From: Ferrovibrio sp046297895
GTDB lineage: Bacteria; Pseudomonadota; Alphaproteobacteria; Ferrovibrionales; Ferrovibrionaceae
Assembly: GCF_046297895.1 (NCBI RefSeq)
Contig: NZ_JBKBHC010000007.1
Span: 186,001-250,000, forward strand
Direction of reading: 5' to 3'
DNA length: 64,000 nucleotides
A model generated the notes under the pieces. It did not search any database, was not told where the DNA came from, and saw nothing but the letters and a program-made list of their open reading frames with translations. The translations under genes were made by a program, and so were the position numbers. Of the stretch, positions 11,204-20,237 are shown one piece after another (position 1 is the first letter of the stretch; every line of letters starts with the position of its first letter).

Positions 11204-12811
11204 ATGGACTACGACTACATCGTGATCGGGGGCGGTTCGGCCGGCTGCGTGCTGGCGCGGCGCCTGAGCGACGACGGTACGACGAAGGTCTGCCTGATCG
11301 AGGCCGGCCCGCCCGACGACCATATCCTTTGCCGCGTGCCGCTGGGCGCGGCCGCCTTCATGCCGGTGAAGTGGCGCAACTGGGGCTTTGAAACCGAACC
11401 GCAGCCCGGCTTCTCGGGCCGGCGCGGCTATCAGCCGCGCGGGCGCATGCTGGGCGGTTCGTCGGGCATCAACGCGATGATCTATGCCCGCGGCCATGCC
11501 TCCGATTACGACGACTGGGCGCAGCTTCACGGCGCGGCGGGCTGGTCCTTTGCCGAGGTACTGCCCTATTTCAGGCGTGCCGAGGCCAATGTGCGGGCCA
11601 CGGCCGACGATCCGCTGCATGGCAACGACGGCCCGCTGCAGGTCAGCGACCTGGTCTCGCCGCATCCGATCAACGAGACGTTCCTGGCCGCCTGCGACAC
11701 ATTGCAGCTTCCGCGCAACGGCGATTTCAACGGCCCGACCCAGGACGGCGTCGGCTATTTCCAGGTGACGCAGAAGAACGGCGAGCGCTGGTCGGCGGCG
11801 CGCGCCTATCTGCCGCCCGAGGTGCGCGCGCGCCATAACCTGCGCATCGAGACCGATACGCGCGTCCTGCGCATCCTGTTCGCCGGCCGCCGCGCTGCCG
11901 GCGTCGCCTGCCGGCAAAAGAGCGGCGAGATCGCGCTGCGCGCCCGGGCCGGCGTGGTGCTGGCGGCCGGCGCCTTCCAGTCGCCGCAACTGCTGATGCT
12001 GTCCGGCATCGGACCGGGCGAGGAGCTGGCGCGTCATGGCCTGCCGGTGCTGCACGACCTGCCTGGCGTGGGCCAGAACCTGCAGGACCATGTGGATTTC
12101 GTGCTGCTCTACAAGACCGACGATCCGACCCTGCCCGGCGTGTCGCTGCGCGGGGCGGTGCATCTGCTGCGGGAGATCGGGCGCTGGCGGCGCGAGCGGC
12201 GCGGCATGCTCACCACCAACTTCGCCGAATCCGGCGCCTTCCTGCGCTCCGACCCGTCGCAGCCGCGGCCCGACCTGCAGCTGCATTTCGTCAACGCGCT
12301 GGTCGACGATCATGCGCGCAAGACCCATCTGGGCCATGGCTACAGCCTGCATACCTGCGTGCTGCGGCCCAAAAGCCGCGGCAGCGTCGGGCTCAAGGGC
12401 GCCGATCCGCTGCTGGCCCCGCGCATCGATCCGCAATTCTTCAGCCATCCCGACGATATCGAGCTGCTGTTGAAAGGCGTGAAGCTGGCCCGCCGCATCA
12501 TGGAGGCCGCGCCGTTTCAGGGGCTGAATCCGCGCGAGCTCTACACCGCCGGGATCACGGAGGATGCGGCCCTGCAGGAACAGATCCGCCGCCGCGCCGA
12601 CACAATCTATCACCCGGTCGGCACCTGCCGCATGGGGGCGGCCGACGATGCGATGGCGGTGGTCGATCCGCAGCTTCGCCTGCGCGGCATGGAAGGCCTG
12701 TGGGTTGCCGATGCTTCGGTGATGCCCAGCCTGATCGGCGGCAACACCAACGCGCCGACCATCATGATCGCTGAAAAAGCCGCCGACCTCATACGGTTGG
12801 CGGTGGCATGA
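11204..12811 (+). CDS. GMC-family FAD-dependent oxidoreductase (choline/alcohol dehydrogenase-like)
   Basis: This 535-aa flavoprotein starts with the ADP-binding motif YDYIVIGGGSAGCVLARRLS. It has the GMC signatures GGSSGINAMIYARGH (about residue 85) and GAFQSPQLLMLSGIGP (about 260). The C-terminal active-site region includes YHPVGTCRMG (the GMC catalytic His) and VADASVMPSLIGGNTNAPTIM. The family oxidises alcohols, choline or related substrates; which one cannot be read here. The ATG at 11204 is preceded by GGGGGAG about 5 nt upstream; the frame is open further upstream but that segment is not family-like. It starts 46 bp after the MAPEG gene. Confidence 0.94.
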   Translation: MDYDYIVIGGGSAGCVLARRLSDDGTTKVCLIEAGPPDDHILCRVPLGAAAFMPVKWRNWGFETEPQPGFSGRRGYQPRGRMLGGSSGINAMIYARGHASDYDDWAQLHGAAGWSFAEVLPYFRRAEANVRATADDPLHGNDGPLQVSDLVSPHPINETFLAACDTLQLPRNGDFNGPTQDGVGYFQVTQKNGERWSAARAYLPPEVRARHNLRIETDTRVLRILFAGRRAAGVACRQKSGEIALRARAGVVLAAGAFQSPQLLMLSGIGPGEELARHGLPVLHDLPGVGQNLQDHVDFVLLYKTDDPTLPGVSLRGAVHLLREIGRWRRERRGMLTTNFAESGAFLRSDPSQPRPDLQLHFVNALVDDHARKTHLGHGYSLHTCVLRPKSRGSVGLKGADPLLAPRIDPQFFSHPDDIELLLKGVKLARRIMEAAPFQGLNPRELYTAGITEDAALQEQIRRRADTIYHPVGTCRMGAADDAMAVVDPQLRLRGMEGLWVADASVMPSLIGGNTNAPTIMIAEKAADLIRLAVA

Positions 12812-12854
12812 TCGCCGAAACCGCCGCCGCCCCGGTCCGGGCCGTCTGAAGGCG

Positions 12855-13238
12855 TCAGCCGCCGCGCAGCACGTCTTTCAGAAGCGCATCCACGGCGGCC
12901 AGCAGGTCGTCGCGCCGTACCGGCTTCTGCAGCACGCGGTCGGCGCCCAGCCGGCCTGCCATGTCCAGCAATTCGCCGGCCTTGATCCAGCCGCCACCGG
13001 AAACCGCGATCACCGGCAGGGCCGGCCAGCGCTGCTTGACCTGCCGCAGCACCTCGATGCCGTCGCGCTGGGGCATCAGGATGTCGGTCAGCACGATGTC
13101 GAAACTCTGCTGCTCCAGCAGCGCGATGCCCTGATCCCCGTCGCGCGCGGTCGCCACCTCGTAGCCATGGCCGCTCAGGTGAGCCTGCAGGATGCGGCAG
13201 AATTCGGCATTGTCGTCGATCACCAGAAGGCGCGGCAT
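12855..13238 (-). CDS. Single-domain response regulator
   Basis: This 127-aa CheY-like receiver has the acidic pocket D8-D9, phosphoacceptor D52 (VLTDILMP), conserved Ser/Thr at about 80 and K105 (LQKPVR). There is no output domain, so it likely acts in a phosphorelay or by protein contact. I placed the start at the ATG at 13238 (PRLLVIDDN) because the receiver fold begins there; an in-frame ATG 23 codons upstream gives a non-family extension. Neither start has a strong Shine-Dalgarno. The divergent hybrid kinase at 13387 is the obvious partner. Confidence 0.9.
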   Translation of the reverse strand: MPRLLVIDDNAEFCRILQAHLSGHGYEVATARDGDQGIALLEQQSFDIVLTDILMPQRDGIEVLRQVKQRWPALPVIAVSGGGWIKAGELLDMAGRLGADRVLQKPVRRDDLLAAVDALLKDVLRGG

Positions 13239-13386
13239 TTTGTGAAACCCGATATCGACTCGCTGGTCACGGAAAATTCGGTTGAGTCCCGCCCAAATTT
13301 TCTCCATTCTAACCGGGAATACAAAGCGGAAAACATCTATTTCAGATAGAAGTTTTTTGTAATATCAACGATCTACGGCTAATGGG

Positions 13387-15276
13387 ATGCGCGACGATCT
13401 TCTCCAAGCCGTCGTGAACACCGCTATCGACGGCCTGATCGTGATCGAGGCCGATGGCCGCATCGCGCTGTTCAATCCGGCCTGCGAAAAGCTGTTCGGC
13501 TACGCCGCCGCCGAGGTGCTGGGCCGCAACATTGCGCTGCTGATGCCCGAACCCGACCATTCGGCGCATGACGGCTATATCCGCCGCTACCGCGAGACCG
13601 GCGAGAAACGCATCATCGGCATCGGCCGCGAGGTGCTGGGCCGGCGCAAGGATGGCACGGTGTTCCCCTTCGAGTTGGCGGTCGGCGCCTTTGGCGCGCC
13701 CGACGCGCCGATGTTCGTGGGCGTGATCCACGACCTGAGCAAATACCGGCGCAGCGAGGAAAGACGGCAGGAAAGCGAGGCGCGCATCCGCCTGCTGGTC
13801 GATTCGATCACCGATTACGCGATCTTCATGATGGATGCCGAAGGCAAGGTGCTGACCTGGAATGCCGGCGCGCAGAACCTGACCGGCTTTACGCCCGAGG
13901 AAGCCATCGGCCATACCCGCGACCGGTTCTATATCGACAGCGAGTTGAACATCGACTCACCAAGCCAGGCCCTGAGTATTGCTGCCCAGAAGGGGCGCTA
14001 TGTGAACGAGGAATGGCGGCAGCGCAAGGATGGCAGCCGCTTCTGGGCCAGCGTGGTGATCACCGCGCTGTATGACAGCGCCGGCGATCTGACCGGCTTT
14101 GTCAATATCACGCGCGACATGACCGAGCGCCGCCAGGCCGAGGATCTGCGCGACCAGCTGCGCCAGGCGCAGAAGATGGAAGCGCTGGGCCAGCTCACCG
14201 GCGGCATCGCGCATGACTTCAACAACCTTCTGGCTGTGATCGTCGGCAATCTGGAATTGCTGGGCGACCGCGTCGACGACGATGAAAGCCGCCGCCTGAT
14301 CGAGCAGGCCCTGCGCAATGCCAGTCGCGGCGCCGACCTGACGCGGCGCCTGTTGGCTTTCGGCCGCCGGCAGCAGCTCAAGCCATCGCGCATGGATGTC
14401 AATGAACAGATCATGGGCATGCTCGACATGCTGCGGCGCACGCTGGGCGGCAGCGTGGCGGTGGAGATGAATCTCTCCCCAGCGCCGCAGATCGTCGAGG
14501 CCGATGCCAGCGAGCTTGAGAATGCCATCCTCAACATCGCGCTCAATGCCCGCGACGCCATGCGAGGCAGCGGCCGGCTCACCATCGCCACCTCTGCCGT
14601 CTATCTGAAGGAGCCGCGCGTGATGCCGACGCGAACCGCGCCGGCCGGCGATTATGTGGCCATCGCCCTGCGCGATACCGGTATCGGTATGTCGCCTGAG
14701 ATTCTGGGCCGCGTTTTCGAGCCCTTCTTCACCACCAAGGAGTTCGGCAAGGGCACCGGCCTCGGCCTGTCGATGGTCTATGGCTTCATCGCGCAGTCGG
14801 GCGGTTATGTCGAGGTCGACAGCATGCCCGGCCAGGGCACCGAATTCCGGCTGTTCCTGCCGGCGCTGGAGAGCGATGCGGCGCGGCAGGTGCCGCAGGA
14901 TCATGCTGGCCGGCGGCTGGTGCTGTGCGTGGATGACAATGCCGATGTGCGCGCCACCATGTCGGCCCTGCTCGGCAGCCTGGGCTTCGCCGTGCTGCCG
15001 GCCGCCACGGCGGCGGATGCCCTGGCCGAGATGCGGCGCGGCCTGCCGATCGATCTGGTGCTGACCGACATCCACATGCCCGGCGGCATGGACGGCGTTG
15101 CGCTGGCCGACCGTATCCTGGCCAAGAAGCCAGACATGCCGATCCTGTTCATGTCGGGTTCATCGGAAGAGGATCGCCTGCGCCACACGCGCTATTTCGG
15201 CGCCAGCCAGATTCTCGCCAAGCCGGTGCGCAAAGCCGAACTGGCCGCGGCGATCAAGCTGCTGCTCGGCGGGTAA
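13387..15276 (+). CDS. PAS-PAS hybrid histidine kinase with C-terminal receiver (FixL-like PAS)
   Basis: Domain order in this 629-aa cytosolic protein: PAS1 (about 5-115), PAS2 (130-255, ending in a PAC motif), HisKA with phosphoacceptor H276 in GGIAHDFNNLL, HATPase (G boxes DTGIGM and GKGTGLGLSMVYG) and a receiver with D561 (LTDIHMPGG). PAS1 closely follows FixL (LLMPEPDHSAHDGYIRRYRETG). Where heme-binding FixL proteins have His (as I recall, PHIIGIGR), this one reads EKRIIGIGRE, so the proximal heme ligand seems missing. No membrane segment is present. It should autophosphorylate, pass phosphate to its own receiver and perhaps to the divergent response regulator. The signal is unknown. Confidence 0.95.
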   Translation: MRDDLLQAVVNTAIDGLIVIEADGRIALFNPACEKLFGYAAAEVLGRNIALLMPEPDHSAHDGYIRRYRETGEKRIIGIGREVLGRRKDGTVFPFELAVGAFGAPDAPMFVGVIHDLSKYRRSEERRQESEARIRLLVDSITDYAIFMMDAEGKVLTWNAGAQNLTGFTPEEAIGHTRDRFYIDSELNIDSPSQALSIAAQKGRYVNEEWRQRKDGSRFWASVVITALYDSAGDLTGFVNITRDMTERRQAEDLRDQLRQAQKMEALGQLTGGIAHDFNNLLAVIVGNLELLGDRVDDDESRRLIEQALRNASRGADLTRRLLAFGRRQQLKPSRMDVNEQIMGMLDMLRRTLGGSVAVEMNLSPAPQIVEADASELENAILNIALNARDAMRGSGRLTIATSAVYLKEPRVMPTRTAPAGDYVAIALRDTGIGMSPEILGRVFEPFFTTKEFGKGTGLGLSMVYGFIAQSGGYVEVDSMPGQGTEFRLFLPALESDAARQVPQDHAGRRLVLCVDDNADVRATMSALLGSLGFAVLPAATAADALAEMRRGLPIDLVLTDIHMPGGMDGVALADRILAKKPDMPILFMSGSSEEDRLRHTRYFGASQILAKPVRKAELAAAIKLLLGG

Positions 15277-15287
15277 CGACCTGCTGC

Positions 15288-15791
15288 TCAGGCCGCCACG
15301 CGGCCGCGATATTTAAACGTCAGGCTCAGCAGGTTGCCGATCTGGTACATGTACAGCACGTCGGCCTCGCTCCATTCGCGCGTCCGGTCCTGTTCGCCGC
15401 AAATGATGGCCACCGGCAGGCCGTTGCGGTCCGGCACCATCACGTCGATCAGTGCGCGGATGCCGATGCCCTGTGCGTAGGACGCCGTGAGGTTGCGGGT
15501 GGCCGGATGCTGGGCGAAGTCGGGGATCACCAGCAGGCGATCCTGGCAGATCGTCTCGAAATACAGCGGCGCGCTCGCGGCCGTCAGGACCATGCCGGCG
15601 GGGAAATCGGCTTCGCGGCGGTCCAGCAGGAACTGGCAATGGATGGCGTCGCCGGCCTGGTTGAACAGCCACACGCTGGCCCGCGTGCAATCGAGCTGCG
15701 CGAGGATGTCGCGGCAGATCGCCTCGTAGACGGGCTCGAGCCCCTGGGCGCCGCCATTGGTGGCGCGGATGGCTGCGTTGGTCAGATCCAT
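15288..15791 (-). CDS. GAF-domain protein
   Basis: This 167-aa protein is essentially one GAF domain: VYEAICRDILAQLDCTRASVWLFNQAGDAIHC, then IRALIDVMVPDRNGLPVAIICGEQ, then WSEADVLYMYQIGNLLSLTF. GAF domains bind small ligands or chromophores; no output domain or chromophore Cys is obvious. I chose the ATG at 15791 (GAGAG about 4 nt upstream); the frame runs 61 codons further up with Pro-rich, non-family sequence. It converges with the hybrid kinase gene and may be a stand-alone sensory partner of it. Confidence 0.85.
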   Translation of the reverse strand: MDLTNAAIRATNGGAQGLEPVYEAICRDILAQLDCTRASVWLFNQAGDAIHCQFLLDRREADFPAGMVLTAASAPLYFETICQDRLLVIPDFAQHPATRNLTASYAQGIGIRALIDVMVPDRNGLPVAIICGEQDRTREWSEADVLYMYQIGNLLSLTFKYRGRVAA

Positions 15792-16087
15792 TCGCTCTCG
15801 CGCGCTGCGTTGCGGTTCCGGGCAAGCCTGCGGCACAAGCGTAACGGGATTATTAATCGGGAGACATTGAAAAGAAGTGGCCGCCCGGTTCAGGCCTGGG
15901 GGGATAGGCTGGGGGGAACCGGGCGGCCTGGAGACAGGCCTGCGAAAAGCGCCTGCTGTAATAAAAACATTCAAACCCGGAAAAGGGGCGGAATTAGGGC
16001 ATGACGGATCGTTTCGCAGAATTGTAACAATCGTAAACGACTGAGTTGTTTGACTTTTTTTTCAGCCCTCCGGTAGAGTCCGCCGCC

Positions 16088-17533
16088 ATGAGCGATCAGC
16101 CCGCGTTGCTGCGTCTCGGTCTCGCCGCGGGCAGCCTCGCCCCGGCGCGCCAGGCCACGCTATTGCAGGGCATGGCAACGCGCCGCCGGCAGCTCAGCCT
16201 CACCCTCTGCGACACGGACAATCGTCGTTTCGCCGCCGCCGGCTGGCTGTGCCTCGCCGGCCGGCCCGGCCAAAATCCAGAGATTCTGCCCGCCGCCGGC
16301 ATCGGCCTGGCCGCTGCACCGCCGCTGGCGACCGGCATCGCCCTGGAAGGTCTGGCCGAGCTGCGCCGCAGCGCCCAGGCTGGCCAAGTGCGGCGCGACG
16401 GCTACGAAATCGGCATCGAGATCGCAAAGCTGGTTCTGCGTGCCGATGGCCGCCGCGCCGAGGCCGGCGAAATCCTGCTGCAGGGTCCGGCCGGCGCCGG
16501 CCCGGTCCTGAACGCGTTGGCCGCCGAGCTTTGCACCGATCTGCCGCTGCGCTGGAGCGGCCCGGCACCGGTGGTGCATCTGGCAGTCGCGCTCGGCCTG
16601 ATCGAGCCGCAGCCCCAGCGCGCCGGCACGATTCCCTTCGATCTGGGCGACGACAGCGAGGCCGCGTCGGCTTTCGGCGCCATCCTGCGCCACTGCCTGC
16701 TGCAGTTCGATGCCAACCTCGTGCCGGCGCTGCGCGACTGCGATACGGAAGGCGTGCATCAGATGCGCGTGGCCTTGCGCCGCCTGCGCTCGGCGCTGGG
16801 CCTGTTTGCGCCCATGCTGCGGGAGGACATGCTGGATCCGCTGGTGGAGGAACTGCGCTGGATCAACGGCCCGCTCGGCCGCAAACGCGACCTCGACGTG
16901 TTCCTTGCCGAAACGCTGTCGCCGCTGCGCCGCGAGCTGGACGATGTGAAGGCGCTGCAGCATCTGCGCATCATCCTGGAAGACCACCGCGAGGCCGCGC
17001 AGGTGGCCCTCGTCTCAGCCCTGCAATCGCCGCGTCTGGCGGCGTTGCGGCTCGGCTTCGCGCGGCTGGCCGATGCGGTGGAGGATGGCAGCGCGCTGGC
17101 CGATGCCGCGATGGCGGCCCAGCCGGCGGAACGCTTTGCCGCCGAGGTGCTGCGCAAGCGGCGCCGGAAGGTGAAGGCGCTGGGCATGCAGCATGCTGAG
17201 CTGCCGATCGAGAGCCTGCACGAGTTGCGCATCCGCGCCAAGAAGCTGCGCTACGCCGCCGAATTCTTCCGCTCGCTGTTCGGCCGCAAGGATACGCGGC
17301 GTTTCATCGCCGCCCTCGGCCGCCTGCAGGATTGCCTGGGCGTGCTCAACGATGCCGATGTGGGCGTGCGACTGGTGCGCGACCTGCTGCCCGATGCCGG
17401 CCATGGCACGGCCACGGCGGCGATCACTGCCTGGTTCGCCGGCCGCCAGCAGTTGCAGCTCGCCCAGCTCGGCGATGCCTGGGACGATTTCGCCGCGATC
17501 CGTCCGTTCTGGAAGGATGCGCTGAAGGACTGA
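16088..17533 (+). CDS. CHAD-domain protein with divergent CYTH-like N-terminus
   Basis: This 481-aa protein has a C-terminal CHAD domain (about residues 200-470) with the conserved His-containing helices VHQMRVALRRLRSALGLF and LHELRIRAKKLRYAAEFFRSLFG. CHAD domains are basic helical bundles that bind inorganic polyphosphate. The N-terminal 200 residues sit where a CYTH triphosphatase domain normally is, but the ExExK motif of that family is not visible, so this half is degenerate or unrelated. I chose the ATG at 16088; the frame is open from 16046. The preceding intergenic region is locally AT-rich with TTGTAACAA (near 16022) and a T-run. Confidence 0.9.
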   Translation: MSDQPALLRLGLAAGSLAPARQATLLQGMATRRRQLSLTLCDTDNRRFAAAGWLCLAGRPGQNPEILPAAGIGLAAAPPLATGIALEGLAELRRSAQAGQVRRDGYEIGIEIAKLVLRADGRRAEAGEILLQGPAGAGPVLNALAAELCTDLPLRWSGPAPVVHLAVALGLIEPQPQRAGTIPFDLGDDSEAASAFGAILRHCLLQFDANLVPALRDCDTEGVHQMRVALRRLRSALGLFAPMLREDMLDPLVEELRWINGPLGRKRDLDVFLAETLSPLRRELDDVKALQHLRIILEDHREAAQVALVSALQSPRLAALRLGFARLADAVEDGSALADAAMAAQPAERFAAEVLRKRRRKVKALGMQHAELPIESLHELRIRAKKLRYAAEFFRSLFGRKDTRRFIAALGRLQDCLGVLNDADVGVRLVRDLLPDAGHGTATAAITAWFAGRQQLQLAQLGDAWDDFAAIRPFWKDALKD

Positions 17534-17538
17534 CGGGT

Positions 17539-18363
17539 TCAGTCGATCAGCTTGCCGTTGGCATCGAAAAACGGATACGGCCCGTCATAGTCGCCGATGA
17601 AGGCGGTGTGGCTGATCAGCCCGCCGTCATTCCACCAATGCAGCATGAAGCCCGGCGGCTCCATGCGGAACTGGCTCGGCGCTTCCGGGTCGATGTCCAG
17701 CGCCACCTGGTGCGCCGGGCTGGGGCAGGTGAGTGCCGGCCGGCCGCCGATATCGGCGCGGATGGTGCGGTGCAGGTGGCCGCACAGGATCAGCTCCACT
17801 TGGCTGTGGCGCGCCATGATGGCGGCGAAATCCCCGCGGCCCTTCAGGCCGATCTTGTCCATATGGCCGATGCCGGTCTCAAACGGCGGGTGATGCATGA
17901 TCACCAGGGTCGGTGCGTCAGGCTTCTGACCCAGCGTGCGGTCCAGCCAGCCCAGGCGCTCGGCGCATAATTCGCCGCCGCCCTGGCCGGGGATCAGCGT
18001 GTCCAGCCCCACGATGCGCAGGGGATACTCATCGTCAATGGCGAATTGCAGGAAGCTGTCGCGCTGGGTTGGCAGATAGCCGCCATGGGCGAAGGCGTCG
18101 CGCATGGCGTTGCGTTCGTCGTGATTGCCCGGCACGGCGATGATGCGCTGCTTCAGCGGCGCCAGGATGGATTTCAGGTGGTCGTATTCCTCCGGCCGGC
18201 CCAGATCGACCAGATCGCCGGTCAGCAGGATCAGGTCGGGCTGCGGCTTCAGCGCCAGCAGTTCCTGCACGCAGCGTTCCAGCATCGCCGCGGTATCCAC
18301 CTTCTTGTAGGCCAGCTTGCCGGGCAGCTTGATATGGGTGTCGGTGATCTGTGCAATCAGCAT
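17539..18363 (-). CDS. GpdQ-like metallophosphodiesterase
   Basis: This 274-aa calcineurin-fold enzyme has the same length as Enterobacter GpdQ glycerophosphodiesterase. Metal ligands line up with that enzyme: D8 and H10 (TDTH), D50 (LTGDLVD), N80-H81 (PGNHD), the MHHPP His, and CGHLHR. It also shares GRPEEY, PSPAHQV and a C-terminal GPYPFFD with the GpdQ type. The family hydrolyses phosphodiesters; CpdA (cAMP) is the main alternative. It is the last gene of a DeoR-ABC transporter operon, 11 bp after the ATPase gene. This suggests it cleaves an imported glycerophosphodiester to glycerol 3-phosphate and an alcohol. The reaction is inferred from motifs and context. Confidence 0.85.
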   Translation of the reverse strand: MLIAQITDTHIKLPGKLAYKKVDTAAMLERCVQELLALKPQPDLILLTGDLVDLGRPEEYDHLKSILAPLKQRIIAVPGNHDERNAMRDAFAHGGYLPTQRDSFLQFAIDDEYPLRIVGLDTLIPGQGGGELCAERLGWLDRTLGQKPDAPTLVIMHHPPFETGIGHMDKIGLKGRGDFAAIMARHSQVELILCGHLHRTIRADIGGRPALTCPSPAHQVALDIDPEAPSQFRMEPPGFMLHWWNDGGLISHTAFIGDYDGPYPFFDANGKLID

Positions 18364-18374
18364 GGCGCTGCCCC

Positions 18375-19421
18375 CTACAATACCAGCAGGCCGCGCGGGT
18401 CGATGGCCAGCCGCACGGTTTCGCCATGGCTGAAATCGCGCCGCGCCGTGCTTTCGATCACCAGCGGCTGCGCCTCGCCCACCTCGACGAACAACCGCGT
18501 GCGGTCGCCCAGGAAAAACGCCGCCGCCACGGTGCCCTGCAGGCCGGTCTGCTCATGGCTTTCGGCGATGCGGATGTCTTCCGGACGGAACAGGATCTCG
18601 GTGGCATGCTGCGGCGCCTCGGCCCAGGGCAGGTCGCCGGCGCGGCAGGTGAACACGCCGTTGCGCGCAGCCCCGGTCAGGCGGTTCATGGTGCCGATGA
18701 ATTCGGCGACGAAGCGCGTGCTGGGCCGCTGATAGATCTCGCGCGGCCGACCGATCTGCGCCACGCGGCCATGTTCCATCACCACGATGCGGTCGCCCAG
18801 CGCCATCGCCTCGGCCTGGTCATGCGTCACGTAAATCGCCGTGATCTGCAGGCTGCGCAGCAGGGTGTCGATTTCCAGCCGCAGGGTGTCGCGAAGCTTG
18901 GCATCCAGCGCGGTGAGCGGCTCGTCCAGCAGCAGGGCGCGCGGTCGCACGGCGATGGCGCGCGCCAGCGCCACGCGCTGGCGCTGGCCGCCGGAAAGCT
19001 GGTCGATGCGGCGGTCGGCCAGCTTCTCGATCCGCATCATGCCCAGCATCTCGGCCACGCGGGCCCTGATCTGGGCGCCCGGCGTTTTGCGGATTCTCAG
19101 GCCATAGCCGATATTCTCGGCCACCGTCATGTTGGGAAACAGCGCATAGGACTGGAACACCATGCCCACGTTGCGCTGCTCGATCGGCAGGCGCGTCACA
19201 TCCTCGCCATCGAACAGAACCTTGCCGCCGGCATCGGGTTCTTCCAGTCCCGCGATGATGCGCAAGGTGGTGGTCTTGCCGCAGCCCGAGGGGCCAAGGA
19301 ACACGACGGTTTCGCCCGCATGGATGGCGAGATCGAGCGGTTCCAGCGCCCGGGTACCGTCGGGAAAGGTTTTTGCGCAGTTCTGCAGCGCGATGGCGAG
19401 CGGCTGTGTCGTATCGGTCAT
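18375..19421 (-). CDS. ABC importer ATPase (PotA/UgpC/FbpC type)
   Basis: This 348-aa ATPase has Walker A GPSGCGKTT, signature LSGGQRQRVALARA, Walker B LLLDEPLTALD and the switch His (YVTHDQAEAM). A C-terminal TOBE region (about 240-345) regulates many such importers. It energises the two permeases encoded immediately upstream; its start overlaps the second permease gene by 4 bp, implying translational coupling. TOBE-containing members of this group import iron, polyamines, phosphonates, glycerol 3-phosphate or glycerophosphodiesters. The GpdQ-like gene next to it favours the last two. Confidence 0.95.
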   Translation of the reverse strand: MTDTTQPLAIALQNCAKTFPDGTRALEPLDLAIHAGETVVFLGPSGCGKTTTLRIIAGLEEPDAGGKVLFDGEDVTRLPIEQRNVGMVFQSYALFPNMTVAENIGYGLRIRKTPGAQIRARVAEMLGMMRIEKLADRRIDQLSGGQRQRVALARAIAVRPRALLLDEPLTALDAKLRDTLRLEIDTLLRSLQITAIYVTHDQAEAMALGDRIVVMEHGRVAQIGRPREIYQRPSTRFVAEFIGTMNRLTGAARNGVFTCRAGDLPWAEAPQHATEILFRPEDIRIAESHEQTGLQGTVAAAFFLGDRTRLFVEVGEAQPLVIESTARRDFSHGETVRLAIDPRGLLVL

Positions 19422-20224
19422 TCGGAATCCTCCGCCACGAATTTGCCCACGCGTGGTTTGGCGAAATGCTGCATCGCCAGCAGCAGCGGCATGATCATCA
19501 GGAAAAACACCAGGGTATAGGCGCTGCCGATTTCAAGCCGCAGCGACGCATAGGCATCGGCCAGGCCGACGGGCAGCGTCTTGGTCAGCGGCGTGTGCAA
19601 CAGCCAGGTCATGTTGAATTCGCCCATGGAGAGCGTCACCACCATCAGCGAGCCGGCCAGAATGCCGGCGCGGCAATTGGGCAGCACGATATGGATGAAG
19701 CGCTGCCAGAAGCCGGCGCCCAGCGATGCCGCGCCCTCTTCCAGGGTCTTCAGGTCGATGGCCATCAGCACGGCCAGCACGCTGCGCACCATGAAAGGCA
19801 GGGTGAACAGCACATGCCCCACCAGGATGAAGGCCCAGGAGGTGCGAAAACCCGACAGCGCGCCATAGGTGACGATCAGCGCCAGCGCGGTGGCCAGGCC
19901 CGGCACCGCCACCGGCATCACCAGCAGTTCCTCGATCGCCCGGGTCAGGGCACTCTGCCGCTTGGCCAGCACATAGGCGGTCGGCACGCCCAGGATCAGG
20001 GTCACCACCAGGCAGGCCAGCGACAGGCCGATGGAGAGGAAGATGGTGTCGCGATAGCCGTTCCACACCTCGAACACCCAGCGCAGAGTCAGCCCGCTTT
20101 CGATGCCGATGAAGTAGTTCACCGTCAGGCCCGCCATGATCGACAGGATCACCGGCACGATCAGGAAGGCACAGACCAGCAAAGTGAAGCCGAGCTGCAG
20201 CAGGAACAGGCCGCGATGTTTCAT
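19418..20224 (-). CDS. ABC importer permease 2
   Basis: This 268-aa inner-membrane protein has six predicted helices and the EAA-loop region TLEEGAASLGAGFWQRFIHIVLPNCRAGILAG, which contacts the ATPase. It is a binding-protein-dependent permease of the PotC/FbpB kind. It lies 13 bp after permease 1 and overlaps the ATPase gene by 4 bp. Function depends on the substrate-binding protein, whose gene is interrupted in this sequence. Confidence 0.92.
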   Translation of the reverse strand: MKHRGLFLLQLGFTLLVCAFLIVPVILSIMAGLTVNYFIGIESGLTLRWVFEVWNGYRDTIFLSIGLSLACLVVTLILGVPTAYVLAKRQSALTRAIEELLVMPVAVPGLATALALIVTYGALSGFRTSWAFILVGHVLFTLPFMVRSVLAVLMAIDLKTLEEGAASLGAGFWQRFIHIVLPNCRAGILAGSLMVVTLSMGEFNMTWLLHTPLTKTLPVGLADAYASLRLEIGSAYTLVFFLMIMPLLLAMQHFAKPRVGKFVAEDSE

Positions 20225-20237
20225 GCCGCGCCCTCCC

